This document shows positions 14,130 to 25,680 of a DNA stretch of 64,000 nucleotides, piece by piece. This stretch comes from Cyanoderma ruficeps (taxonomy: Eukaryota; Chordata; Aves; Passeriformes; Timaliidae), in assembly GCA_008694505.1 (NCBI GenBank), contig VZDJ01007747.1, forward strand, positions 28,438,574-28,502,573, written 5' to 3'. The notes under the pieces were generated by a model. It was not told the DNA's origin, made no database searches, and saw only the letters and a program-made list of their open reading frames with translations. Each line of letters starts with the position of its first letter. Position 1 is the stretch's first letter. The position numbers and the translations under genes were made by a program.

Positions 14130-16356
14130 GAAAACAAGCTTTGAAATGTGAAGGCAGTTCAGATAACACACATTTTAGACCAAATGAAACTGACATAATA
14201 TATAACTTAGTATAGGCATAAAGAACTACACCATCTACTCCATTAAAGTAGTGCTGCAATCAAAGATAGGATATGCATATTTTCAAATCCACTTTCTTTG
14301 TAAAACAAGTGCTATTAAGTGATCATAATTTTTGGTTTACTCTGTCATTTGAGGAAAATCATTTATATTTGCAAGTTTTTATTTCTTAGGGATTCTTCTT
14401 ATGAGCTAAGAGAACTGTACACAAAGCTCTCAAAAACAGTTTAAACCAGTACTTAATTCATTTCTTGCAGTAACGAAAGATCCCAAATCAGTTAAGGTGA
14501 AATCATTTTAATTTCCTCTAATTGGAGGATTCTACCACTTTGCTATACAGTCTGGTTTTAAACCCATCCACTACTCCCTAGACACCATATTTTTACTTAT
14601 ATCACAGTATTGTCAAATGTAACAGGCTGCCTAGGCTCCTTTCCCATTTTTCCACGTGGATTAAAATCCTCTAACTAGCCCTTCTGTTTTTTTCCTTAAC
14701 TATTGCCAGTTTCAAAAGAGTACATAGCCTTTAGGCAGGGTAAATCCTCTGCATTTCTGTACATTGTCTTTCCCACTCATCTACGGTGTCTCTCCCTTGA
14801 CCTAGAGATTTAACTCCTCTTTCCACTTTAGAGTCCCAAGCACTTCCCTCAAAGGATCCCTCACAAAAACAAACACCCCTCAAGCCTACTCAGAGGCCTA
14901 AATTAATTATGGTAATCAGACTATCCTGGCTAACCCAATTAAGTTTAATTAGCTGATGCCTTTCTTCCTAAACCACCTTGCCTTGGGGACATATTACCTC
15001 TGCTTTTAAGCTAGCTGCAGAAGTCAATCTCCTCTTGCAAACTTGCCCCCTAGCAACAGACATTCAGCAGGGAGAGACTCCCGGCAATAAGCCCCTCAAA
15101 AGGCTTAGCCAAGCTTCTTGTTTCTTGAATACTTAAAACTGGACCATATTCACATTGGAATTCAGGCTGTGAACAAAAAGAGATTATTTAGAAAGTCTAG
15201 CTTCCATACAAAGCCAATACTGCCAGTAATAATCATTCTTTCTTGGTGTTTCTATGCCATTGGAGAGACATGATAGCCCTCTGGTCATAGTCAAGAACAG
15301 CTCTGTCTCTACATAGCCGTGCCACTGACCATCTATTACACATCTGATGATGAAGCTGGGCATTATTTCACCTATGTCTCCCTTCAATGTCACTGCAGGA
15401 AACCTCATCTGCTTACATTTACTGAACTTGCCTGCAGTGATGCAGAAAAACTCCTCTGTGGCAGATCCCAGTTAAGTTCTGTCCTGCATAAGTGAAACTA
15501 CCTTCCCTCACTGCTTTGTGAACTGAACAAAAAACTTTTGAGCTTCTGGTTCATTAAAAAACTAATTCTTTCCAAAATTTCCCTCAGAGAAGTCTAAACC
15601 AAAAAAAAAGTGAAAAACTTCTACCAATTGGAATTCCAAACCAGTGTTGCCTAAGAAATACTGAAAAATGGCATTTTCAGAAAAATATAGGCTTCTGGAG
15701 TTCTTTAGGTAGCCAATAAAACTTAAAATTCCTTTCCTACTATCAGTAAACTGTTCTCTATATTATTTCTAGTGATAAAATAGACAAACATTTATTTCCA
15801 ATCATAGGAAATTTACAATGAAGGTAGCTGACATCCTTCTTGAAGTCCTTTTATTCTCATGAACATGGAATCGTGAAGTCCAAGGAGGAAGAGAAATAAA
15901 ATGGTGGTACACGATAATCAAATTATTTTTCATATAAATAGAAATCAGTAAAGAAGAGGGAATCAAAATTGCAAAATATGTTCAAATTTTGAAGTTTTCT
16001 TTCCTTTTAATTTTAAAAGTTAATATTATTTTATGCTGGCTATCGAACTTTTTCTATTGTAAATAAACTTTAATTGGTTCAATATAAACTTTCAATATAA
16101 CTCAAAGCCTATTGCCCAACTAAGTGAACTGTGCCCATTTTTACTCAACAAATATGGAAAAATGTATTACTTTTACAATGACAATAAAACCTTAGTATTG
16201 TGTTTATTTGGTTTCTTTTCAAGTTTAAAAGTAATTACTGTACTGAACAAATTCTTATTTCCAAGTACTAAATGAAATGTGAAACATTATTTTGAATAAA
16301 TAGACTGTAGTTAAAATAAACACTGAAGCAGCCAGTATTATCTGACAAATGATGAC
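14127..16356. other. Unique noncoding sequence with a homeodomain-site-like AT cluster
   Basis: There is no supported gene. Around 14900-14965 several TAATTA/AATTAA-type words cluster (AATTAATTATGG, CCAATTAAG, TTTAATTAGC), followed by a less AT-rich stretch to about 15080. Such clusters can mark conserved enhancers, but they also arise easily in AT-rich DNA. The rest is plain unique sequence. Confidence 0.45.
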
Positions 16357-16793
16357 TGTCTTGGTTTAGAAAGACAGGTATCTGCCAGGGAAACTGGGGT
16401 TCCCCTTAGAATAGAGGATGTAAACCCCTCACCCCCCGCCAAGTTCTAATTTTGCAATTAACGGCTCTCAGGCAAAGATTTGGGAGTAGGAATAACAGCT
16501 TTTTACTAAGAATATAAGAATACAAATGTGGTAGAAAAGAAAAAGAAAAAAAAAAAAAACAAAACCACCCCACCAAACCAGCAAACCAACAAACAACAAT
16601 TTTGAAAAGCCCTGACAGGGTCAAAGCTACAACCTTGTTAGTCAGGGTGTGGAAAGCAGTCCAAAAGTGAGTCCTCCTGGAATGGCAGGTACAGCTCCGC
16701 TGAGGCAGAAAATGATCCAGTAGCAGAAAAGAAAGGGGTCCTGAGGTGGTGAGAAGGGTCCAGCCTTCCTCCCGTAATCGGATGAAGCAAGAC
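16357..16793 (-). mobile_element. Avian endogenous-retrovirus LTR, minus strand, truncated by assembly gap
   Basis: The segment begins TGTCTTGGTTTAGAAAGACA and continues through a block with GGCTCTCAGGCAAAGATTTG and GGAATAACAGC. I remember this pattern as the R/U5 end of a common passerine-type LTR read in reverse. On the minus strand the visible part is therefore the 3' half of the LTR, ending at 16357. An A-rich stretch (about 16540-16610) lies inside it. The other end falls in the N gap, so neither the full length nor a target duplication can be verified; the bases before it are ATGAC. There is no coding content. Family name not assigned. Confidence 0.65.
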
Positions 16794-16899
16794 NNNNNNN
16801 NNNNNNNNNNNNNNNNNNNNNNNNNNNNNNNNNNNNNNNNNNNNNNNNNNNNNNNNNNNNNNNNNNNNNNNNNNNNNNNNNNNNNNNNNNNNNNNNNNN
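16794..16899. other. Assembly gap, 106 Ns
   Basis: A run of 106 N lies inside or at the edge of the minus-strand LTR. Sequence after the gap (T-rich, from 16900) does not obviously continue the LTR, so its U3 end is probably within the missing bases. The gap size may be an estimate. Confidence 0.99.
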
Positions 16900-17097
16900 G
16901 TTTTTATTTGTGCTTTTGTTTATGTAGTTTTTTGGAGAGTGTTTTGTTTTGGGGTTTTTTTTTGCGATATGCAAATGTACAAAACATGGATATTTTAGAA
17001 AATATTTCTACTGATTTCAAAAAGACTTCTGACTAAGTGAGGATTGCAAGATCTCCTCCTTGATTAAACGTTCCAACAACATGAATATGCTCTGCAA

Positions 17098-17735
17098 CTA
17101 TGGTGTGGTGGTGTGTTCTGTACAATAAGTTTGCTGTAAGTCTAGGGTTGCACAAAATGGCTTTTCTTTGTACCCTTGTTCAGTTTGCTGTACCCCAGTT
17201 TCTCTTTGTAACCCTAAGTTGCTCCTTTTCCCCACAGCCTTCCCCAGATACAGCTCCTGATTGGTTTGCTTTTCCCGCCTTGGCTGCCTGTCCATCAGGT
17301 GTCAAGAGCCTTTCCCGCCCTGTCAGTCACCCCAAGACCTGCCCCCAAGTCCAGAAGCTTCTGAGAGGGACCTTTGGTGACTGGCTGGGTTGGAACCTTT
17401 CCCCTCCTATCTCCATGTATGTCAGTGTATGTTATGTTAACAACCACTCCATGTTGTACCCCACTGGCTCTGTTCCTACCCTCCCTGAGATCCCACCTTC
17501 TGTAACAAAACCCTCTCTCTCCTCGTGCTAGGGGTCACTCTTGAGGCACCGGACACAAGGCGAGGGGTCTGTGCTGATCCCAATAAACCTGGTTTCGCTC
17601 TAAGCCTCTGGAGTGTCCCTCCTTTCTCCTCTTGCCATCGTCTTGCTGACTCTTCCCGGTTGCCGAACCCCAAGAATTGCTGCGCTGACGGGGCTGGCCG
17701 TGCCGAGGGTAATACCACACACCGCAACAGTATGG
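17098..17735 (+). mobile_element. Solo ERV LTR (17104-17729) with flanking target duplication
   Basis: The LTR starts TGTGGTGGTGTG at 17104 and ends CCGCAACA at 17729, giving TG...CA ends and a length of 626 bp. It is flanked by CTATGG (17098-17103) and GTATGG (17730-17735), a 6-bp target duplication with one mismatch; that length fits alpha/beta-retrovirus-like (ERVK-type) integrases. It is richer in GC than its surroundings. A polyadenylation signal, AATAAA, lies at 17582-17587, about 140 bp from the 3' end, and sets the orientation as plus. No internal retroviral genes or second LTR are nearby, so it is a solo LTR. Open frames of 65-143 codons within it are incidental. Confidence 0.8.
17582..17587 (+). 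promoter_or_regulatory. LTR polyadenylation signal AATAAA
   Basis: A canonical AATAAA in the 3' third of the 17.1 kb LTR, followed by GGTTTCGC and a GT/CT-rich stretch as expected downstream of a retroviral R region. Whether it is still used cannot be told. Confidence 0.65.
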
Positions 17736-20700
17736 CCTGTGTATAAGCATGATTCTCAACAGGATTCAAATCCAGAACAATCTGTAGCAATTCTGTACTT
17801 TGCAGAATGCAAACTATTCCTATTTCTCCAATTAAATACATTAGCAGTATGCTCTTAAACAGAAATAGGAGTCTCTGACTGAAATAAGAAAGACCCTTAT
17901 CAAGCTAAATGTTACATTTCCAATTATAACACTTGGGAAACAGTGATAGAGGAAAAATGCTGGCTTTTACCTACCAGAAGAAACAAGTCAAAACTTGCTT
18001 TCTTGGAGGTCTTCTTTTTTCCCTTATCTCAGCTCTACACCGTGGCACCTTCTGACCCATAGTGTTGAACATGTTCAGGCTATTCAGCTGTTAGAATAAA
18101 CTCCAGCAGCAAGTATGAAATGAATTTCCTATTGAGAACATGTTGATAAAATGTTGGCATGTAGAAGTAGTGGCACGTGATGGGGAGAAAATTACTTTGA
18201 AAATACCCAATCTAATGTTCATATTTGGAATTAAGCAAGTAGTTGCCTGAAGCTTCCCATGCATTCAGGAAACTGCATATCTTGCAAATTGTAGTAGGGT
18301 ATGGATTCCTAGAGCCAGATAAGTCCTACAGTGCATATGAAGTACAGATAGCATGTTTCCAAATCTGTTTATTTCGAATGCAACCACCATTATAACCAAA
18401 TTCTGCTGCGAATTAGCTTTCTTAGCTGCACAGAGGTCAGGTCGAGCTTGCATTTAGCTCTTAAAAACTACCGTAGTACTGAAAAATAGAAGACTGAAAT
18501 GCTGACATTAACACAAAAAATAAATTCACAAAATATGTAGCCTACTCAATGATTTGAGTTCTTTAAGATTTTGACTGCTTAGCTCAGTACTGTATCTACT
18601 TGAGAAAAGCAATCAAATGTATGATTCCAGTACAGAGAACTAACATGCCCTATACTCATGTATAACAAGCATGTTCAAGTGATAGGAGAGTTTCCTCTGA
18701 TGTGTGTATATTTATTGTTCCAAGGAGTCCGGGTGAATCTCTAAAAACTCTTCCTGAAACTCACATTAATGTGAATCTCTTTCAAAGCTTTAGACAAGTA
18801 TCCTAAAGACAGTAATATAGCTTTCTAGATAATCTCCAAATCCTCTCCTTCTAAAGGTTTTATATGTGCTCCAAAATGAAAGGACACAGTGAATCATGCA
18901 ATAAATCAAGGAATTATTACAGTATGATAGGGACTCAAAAAGAGCAGATGGTACATATTTCTCTTGAAGGCAGAGGGCATTAATGGAGAGAAATAAAACA
19001 AAACAAAGGAGTAAAGTTCAGAGGAGACATTCCTTTTCAAGTTTTACTCTTCACTCCATAGTTCCTCTTGATCCCTCATGGATGCTTCTGTTTTCTGTGA
19101 TCTCATGTCACAGTCACACAACAGTGAGTTAGAGAATGCAATTTTGAAGGATGGCATGCAATAGCAACAAAAGATGTGGCAGGAGAGCTGCAAATGAGAA
19201 GTACTGGTCTCTCTTCACTCAGTGTTGACTTCTAAAGATTTGTAGGAAGAAAGAGTAGCCCTCAAGACCTTGAAAGATCTGCAGGCATATTTTTGGAAAG
19301 AGACAGAACCTTCTCTCCTATTGACAAGTTTCCCCAAACTGGATTTCTTTTCTGACATCTTAACTCTGCAAGCAAGGGGCTGAAATAATTCTTAGAGCTC
19401 AATGAAGACAAAAATCTGCTGTGATGCTCCAGCTTCAAATTTTGATATGCTACTCTGCTCTTAGCCATGCAAGTCCATAGTAGGATTTTCAATGTTGGTC
19501 TTTACCTGCTGTAATCTCTAATCATTTGCTACAGAGGTAGAATAGTAACCTTGGTGAATATCTCTATTTCTCTGCTCTCACAACTCAGTAAGTTTTTTAG
19601 CGATCTCTAGAATTTTTAAAAAGAAATCCTGCATTTGTTTTAGAATCTTAACATCAAAAATTGTTATTTTATGGTGGTTTTAATAACAGGGAATATGGTA
19701 GGATGTCTTGAGTAGTTAGATAAAGCACAAATTAACAAAATACATCTCAAAACACATTAAAATTGCTGGGGAAAGTGCTCTAACTTGTGAATTGAGAAAC
19801 AGAGCTCCCCATTCCCTGTTTTTTAATGATGCTCCACTGAAAAATGAGTCATAGTGTAATTTTTCTTTTTTTCACTTTGGGCACTATTTGTGCATGAAGC
19901 CTTAAATTACATGCATACACTTGGTTTAAATGCTTCTAACAAACAGTAACCCCCTCTTTCTTCAGCATACATTTCTTAAGACCCCACTGCAAATGACATC
20001 CACAGTTTCACGCCTTCAGGATATTTTTTTAATAAATGCTTGAAACACCTTCTATTCTCATCATAAATACGAATTTAAAGCCAAGCATATTTGAGGATTA
20101 GTGGTTTTAATAATTGTGACAGTTTTATAAAACAACAAGACGAAAGTATGGAGCCTTATACATGGAATTATGTGATTATCTTATGTTGTGCTTGCATTGG
20201 CAAGCAATTCAGTGTGATAGGAACTGATCAGGAGAGCAAAAATCTGGCACGGAGGCCCTTAAAACTACATTATACAGTTCATTGCTGCACCTGCTTGCCC
20301 TTTTGCAATCAGAGGCTCTAACTCTGACACAAGGTTTAGCTTGGGAACTGTCTGAGATCTGGTGTGCTCGCCCAGGGTTTTCAGGTTACCATGCCACAGC
20401 TCACAATCAGATACAATTCTGAGAGCCTTAGCTATATTTGAGAAAACCTTACCACTGAGGAGATTCCTAACATACTTCCCACAGAGAGAAACAGCCCCTT
20501 TCAGGAGGAAATTCATCCCAGTGTGAAACAACTGTACCAGAGAGGTACAGGCTGGAATCTACACCTCACTGTATAAACCACAGAAGTTCAATCCACTAGC
20601 CTAGCTGAACATCAAATTTAGGAAGCATACAACCAAATAGCTCTTCCTTCATCACTGTATCCTTTTTGTTTTAATTACTGTTAAACCAGTTGCAAAATAA

Positions 20701-22399
20701 TAGTGACAATGTTCATACAAACTGGTAAACAATAATTATTTACAAAAAAAAATTCTTTACAGAAAAAATTTTTAAAATAGGGAATGATCAATCACAAATA
20801 AAAAGGAGGAGAGAGAAGGATAGTAAATCAAAGAGAAAGAGGAAAACAGAACACTGGGTGAAAGTGCAAAAGCAATTGTGTTAAACCAAAATGTTTCATT
20901 CAAACCAGCATACAACCTATTTTCATAAGTTTTTACAATTTTTTCGCTTTTTAATTTTTCATTTTAGTTTAGGCAATTAAACATAATTAAATTCAAGTTT
21001 TACATTTTTACATTTTCATTATGTGTTTCCTTTTTCTTTTAAATTTTTTGTTGCATACAATTATTCATTTTAGTTGACTAAATTTTCAGATAATTAAATT
21101 CCTGTAAAACTTACTTTTATTATGTATTGGAAAATTTTGTCCCACTTCTTTCAAAACACCAATTGTAAATTGTACATACACATACAGAGAGAACTTTTCT
21201 AGTAGCTATAGAGTCAATTTTATCTTTAGTCTTTTACACTCGTAGTGTTGGAGGGGTGTTCATTTGTACTTTGGTGAAAAATGGTGTGCCATACTCATTT
21301 GAGACCGGTTATTTTCAATAATAATGTGATGGAGGCACTCGTTACAGACTAGAAACAACACTCTCAGAGTTTGCCATGGTAGAGTTCACGCTGAGTGTTG
21401 AGATGCTGACAACAAAGAAAACAAATACAAGTGGCTCATTTCCAGTAGATGGTATTCATCAAAGTAGTATATTTCCAAGACTCAGTATTGTTTCTTCTCC
21501 GTTTGCAAGTTCAAGGTAGCATCTTGACACAAAACAGAGTCAAACAAATACCTCTCTTAGCTGGCAGCACTGTTCATTTTCCACCGCTGCAATAAATCTA
21601 AGTTATTTTAAGAACACTTCTTCAACTTTCACATCATAGTTAGGTTTCAGATGTCATCTACGGGTTAGTGAAAATGTGCAAAGCTACCTGAATTTGGGTT
21701 AAAGAGCTTTTCTAATGAAACATGGTTTTGACAGCCAGACAAATGTGTCCCACTTATTTTTCCAGATTGCAGCGCAGTGTTTTGGTAATAAGTATGGGTC
21801 AGATATTTAAAGAGTGTAAATCAGAAGATGCCTTCCAAGTCCTAGCTAGTTTTATTCCCACCTGAGAGTGATTTACTTCATCTTGGGACTTTTACAGTCC
21901 GTGTATTTTATTGTTCACTTCTCAAGAAATAGTCAAAGTAACACGTCATTTATTTTTAATACTGTAATGAAATCATAAGATGGAAAATTCTAGTGAATTA
22001 GACAGGCAGAAGAAATCTGAAAGGTTTTGCAATAACTAGAAAATTCTGTAAACATAACTTTTTGAAGGAAAATGGGGATTTTCAAAATTGTGGAAATTCT
22101 AATGTTTTCAACAACACCTAGAAAAGATAAGCTACCCAAAACATTTAACTGCTTGAAAAGCAATGACTGGAGCCCACATCCACACTAGTACAGCATTCCA
22201 GCTGACTTCATGTTGTGGAGCTCAAGCAGAGCTACTCAAGGACTGATAGTTGTATTAGCACCTTTAGCATACTGCAAATGCTGGAATGCATACATAAATA
22301 CTGGGCCTGACAATGAAGGAATATTTTGGAAAAAAAGCTTTTCGTATTTTTGGAAAAAAAAGTCTCATAACTTTTTAAATCACTTACAAGCTCAATCAT
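17736..22399. other. Unique noncoding sequence
   Basis: No gene, RNA or named repeat is supported. The stretch at about 20930-21110 is notably rich in TTTTAATTT and AATTAAA words. Open frames are all below about 90 codons with no recognisable motifs. Confidence 0.55.
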
Positions 22400-22500
22400 C
22401 TTTTCACAAGGCTCATCTAACCCAGCATATTCTGATCTAGAGATGTAGTCCATTAGATAGGGACAATTGCCACTGCTGACTACTGTCTACAGGCTGCCAG
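22400..22500 (-). mobile_element. Possible ancient CR1/L3-type 3'-end relic
   Basis: The segment containing GGCTCATCTAACCCAGCA (from about 22411) and, further on, GCCAGTGGC resembles the reverse complement of the 3' end of old sauropsid CR1 elements, which in sense orientation reads roughly ACTGGGCTAGATGGACC. The match is short and eroded. Chance similarity is possible. Confidence 0.3.
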
Positions 22501-23229
22501 TGGCTACAGCCATGACTATCTTAGAAACAAGACAGTAACCTCAGCTGGTGGCATGTTATGTGTGAGGCACAGTCTAGCACTAATATAACTTCTATGGTTT
22601 TTAACCTGGCTTGTTACTGGTGTTATTTCACACAGAACAGGCATGTTTGGTGCATATATGGGTTCAGATCACAAAAATTCATGTGTCCCTCATCTCCAGT
22701 CTGCTATTTAAAAATATTCATGTAAGTTCATCTTGTAAAATTATTTTCACTCGTTACTATTTGTATCTTTACAATTAATTTTCATTTCTTGAACTTTAAT
22801 GGTAAAGGTCCTAGAAGATATTCCATAAGGAATTTTTTCAGGGATTTTCATATTTCCTTTTGTTTCACAGAAATATTAAATTTGATGTATCAAAGGACCA
22901 TATTTGCATTCCCTGAAGCTGTTTTTTAATGGATGTTTCTCTTTCCAGCTGGAGGACAAAAAGTATTTAGCAAGCATTCACATTAAGTCTGAAGCTGGGA
23001 TTCATGGAGATCTAGGCTAAGATCTAGTTTTCCTTCAAAAGCAATGTGGTGAGAAAGGCATCTCTAAAAGCCAGTACAACCTTCCTGACTTAAACCACTA
23101 CTTTAGCACAGAGGCATCCCTGTAGAGGCATTTCTCTATGATTATTTAAAGGAGCTCAGGTGAACAACTTAAAGTAGGACTCTAAGTTTTAGACAAGTAA
23201 TGATGGGTAAGATGAAAAGGCCGAATTCT
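22501..23229. other. Unique noncoding sequence
   Basis: I see no gene or recognisable repeat here. Confidence 0.5.
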
Positions 23230-23500
23230 GTGACCTTTTATTTTGTTCTATTAAATCTTATTACAGTTCTATTACCCTGGTCCTCAAGGTCTCTTAACTC
23301 TACACAATATTCAAGTGCTGCTTTGTATTTATGCTTCCTCTCACCTTTATGCCATCTGAAAATTTCATTAAAACATTTTTGCTTCTTGTGCCAGGGTCAT
23401 AAATGAATATATTAAATGACATCAATTCTGAGCCAAGCTTTCAGAAACTCCACTGGTAACCTACTTTCAGCCCAATACTTTGCTTTTCAGAATAGGTGTA
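23230..23500 (-). mobile_element. Ancient CR1-type LINE fragment (reverse-transcriptase region), minus strand
   Basis: The plus strand carries, in order, GAAAATTTCATTAAAACA, TGTGCCAGGGTCAT, ATATTAAATGACATCA and CTCCACTGGTAACC. This order is what I remember from the antisense of an old amniote CR1 lineage: the region around the ..LFNIFIND.. segment of the reverse transcriptase, read backwards. The copy is heavily mutated, has no open frame and shows no clean ends. Family assignment is from memory; a RepeatMasker run would name it. Confidence 0.6.
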
Positions 23501-23510
23501 GCATGTTCTA

Positions 23511-23844
23511 TTTTCTTTAGCCAAAGTCTTACACAGTGTGAAAAACATGCAGTACTTTGACTCTTTCTAGGCTAGAAATATCAAAAATGGATAAATATTC
23601 AGAATTAAATGTTGGAGCACATGATTCCTGAAAATTAGTAAAAGGATATTTAAATGATCTGTTCAAGGACTTAAGGAGTGTAATTTCATTGTCTACACAT
23701 TGTCTACAGGGCATCTAGTGCCCTGACCCTCACCTGTGCCATATGTTTTGTCTCCATATGGACATAGAGGGTACCTTAAGACACATCAGATGACACAGCT
23801 GCTCAGGCAACTGATTTGGGCCCTTTGTTAATAATGTATTGTGT
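23511..23844. other. Unassigned noncoding sequence
   Basis: Nothing recognisable. Some of it may be the eroded edge of the CR1 fragment before it or of the avian repeat after it. Confidence 0.45.
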
Positions 23845-24200
23845 GCAGGCAGCAAGGTTTTGGTACAAGGAGGGCTGCAAGTGTGGCTTCTGCAAAATGA
23901 GGGCCTGCCCTGTGCCAGACATGGCCAGGTCAGGCCTGTTCACAGCACATCCACCACAGGCCACAAGCCAAGCTAATCACAGCTCTGTGAAAACATATTT
24001 ACATAACGTCAGAAAACGGGAGAGAAGGGAAAAACAAAGGGAAACAAGAGGAAACACCAAATTCAAATGAGGAAGAGGTACTCCATGGTGAAGCAAAAAT
24101 ATACATCTCTCTCCCAAAGGACTGAGGCTCATGAAGGACCAATGCCAGATGCAGGGATGACAGCCCACAGACATTCTGCCTCAGAGCAGGTGCTTTTCAT
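23845..24200 (+). mobile_element. Degenerate avian interspersed repeat (probably ERV-derived)
   Basis: From 23856 the sequence reads GGTTTTGGTACAAGG, then GTGTGGCTTCTGCAAAATGA, an AACATATTTACATAA block (about 23992) and a purine-rich GAGAGAAGGG stretch. This order follows a common bird repeat that I remember as starting GGTTTTGGTAGCAGGGGGGC and associate with ERVL-type internal or leader sequence. The copy is more GC-rich than its flanks and has no intact retroviral frame. Its orientation is opposite to the solo LTR 0.9 kb downstream, so the two are not one provirus. Confidence 0.5.
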
Positions 24201-25087
24201 CAGGCTGTGTGGCCAGCAGATGAGCCCACATTGGAGACAATATTACAGTAAATTACAATTTAGGGCCAATGTATTCATTACTAAATGGAAGGAAACCCTT
24301 CTCTGAACCCCAGGATGTTTAGTACATGAAACAGAAAAAGAAACAAGTCTGTATCATCACAACATAGAGCTGAAATGGTTTTACTGAATATTTAATGTTT
24401 AAGTCCTTGTATAGGCTCCCTACAGTCCCTCCAAAGGTCTGGGGGAACAGTCTGTGTTTTGGCTTTCATTGACTATGGAGGGAGTGTAACCATTTGTCTA
24501 TACCTGATGCCTTTTGGGGGGCTTTTTGACAGCTAAATTTAGCAGGTTATTGTGGAAAATGACCATCAAAGTTCCACCTGAAACATATTTAAAATTTTAT
24601 ATTCCTACAATACAAAGAATATGGCTAAGTGAATAGATACTGAGAAAACTCAGTATTACTTCAGTCTCTAAGTAGTGATACATTACACCTACTGGTTTTA
24701 CATCCACCATTTAGTGGAAATGAGTTATGATTTGCATCATTAACTGTGATTACAGCTTCAAAAATAGACCTGTAATGGTTATATTCCCCATTTTCTGCTA
24801 GAAGACAATTCAAAACTAGGTGCTGCAAAATAGATTATTTTAAGTTTTTCTTAGAATACTACTACTTTACAGAATTGAATGGAGTATTTCAGATTGTTGA
24901 TCTATGCTTAGGCCAGCTGTGGTAGGAATACAAAATAGGCAAAGTGTTTCAGTACACCTGTGCAAAAAAATACACTATGCAAAGACAGGTACTAATCAAG
25001 AGGGCTATAGAAGAGAACCTAAATGAAGGTCTCTTGGTAACCTCACAAAAGGGGTGTAAGTACCTCTTTGGGATAATTCATCACTTT
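24201..25087. other. Unique noncoding sequence
   Basis: No gene or repeat is supported between the degenerate repeat and the solo LTR. Confidence 0.5.
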
Positions 25088-25225
25088 CCCATTGTCATGG
25101 TTTAACCTCACTTGGCAACCAAGTACCATGCAGACACTTGCTTACATTCCACCCTTCCACCCCTCCATGGGATAGAAAGAAAAATAAAAAGAAAAGTTAA
25201 AACCCATGTTTTGGGACAACAACAA

Positions 25226-25231
25226 TTTAAT
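25226..25231 (-). promoter_or_regulatory. LTR polyadenylation signal ATTAAA (minus strand)
   Basis: TTTAAT on the plus strand gives ATTAAA on the minus strand, about 190 bp downstream of the TATA-like box in element sense. The spacing suits a retroviral R region. Activity cannot be judged. Confidence 0.5.
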
Positions 25232-25411
25232 AGATGAAACACAATATTGTAATCATCATCATCATCAATAACGTAGTAATGAAAAGAGAAACAACAAAAA
25301 GAGACTGAGAGGTAAAACTCAGGAAGGGCAAGTGATACACAATCCAGTTACTCACAACCCACTGACTGATGCCCTGCCTGTCCCCAAGCAGCAGTTGGTG
25401 GCTCTCAGCAG

Positions 25412-25419
25412 TTTCTATA
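25412..25419 (-). promoter_or_regulatory. LTR TATA-like box (minus strand)
   Basis: The plus strand reads TTTCTATA, so the minus strand reads TATAGAAA, at the place where related LTRs have TATATAAA in a CAGTATATAAACTGG context (from memory). One base appears changed, which would weaken it as a promoter. Confidence 0.5.
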
Positions 25420-25680
25420 CTGGGCATGACATTCTATGGTATGGAATATCCCTTTGGCCAGTTTGGGTCAGCTATCCTAGCCATGCTACCTCCCATATTC
25501 TTGTGCATTTCCTCACCAGCAGAACATGAGACACAAGAAGTCCTTGATCTAGACCAAGTTACTTAGCAACAGTTAAAACATCCGTGTGTTATGGACATTA
25601 TTCTCCTAGTAAATCCAAATCACAGTACCAGCTACTGTGAAGAAAATTAACTCTATTCCAGCTGAAACAAGGATACCCAT

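Larger units (their letters stand above)
25088..25680 (-). mobile_element. Solo ERVL-type LTR (25093-25675), minus strand, with CCCAT target duplication
   Basis: The LTR runs from TGTCATGGTTTAACC at 25093 to GCTGAAACAAGGATA at 25675 (583 bp). It is flanked on both sides by CCCAT (25088-25092 and 25676-25680), a perfect 5-bp duplication typical of ERVL-type integration. The pattern matches an abundant avian LTR whose sense orientation begins TGTCCTGGTTTCAGCTGGGA, so the element lies on the minus strand; the usual terminal CA appears here as TA. Inside, in minus sense, are a TATA-like box near 25415 and an ATTAAA signal near 25228. An ATC triplet run at about 25251-25267 lies inside. No internal genes remain. 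Confidence 0.88.

Noticed and set aside
13933..14259. Open frames of 77 and 108 codons with poly-lysine or poly-phenylalanine
   Set aside because: They read through the 46-base poly-A run, an N and the adapter remnant, so they are artefacts.
16642..17036. Open frames of 96-110 codons spanning the N run
   Set aside because: About a third of each translation is unknown bases from the assembly gap; the rest is LTR or T-rich sequence.
17100..17858. Several overlapping frames of 65-143 codons on both strands
   Set aside because: They fall in a GC-rich solo LTR, where stops are rarer; no retroviral or host protein motif is present.
23845..25680. One provirus made of the 23.85-kb repeat plus the 25.1-kb LTR
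   Set aside because: They lie in opposite orientations, and the LTR has its own perfect target duplication, so it is a separate solo LTR.
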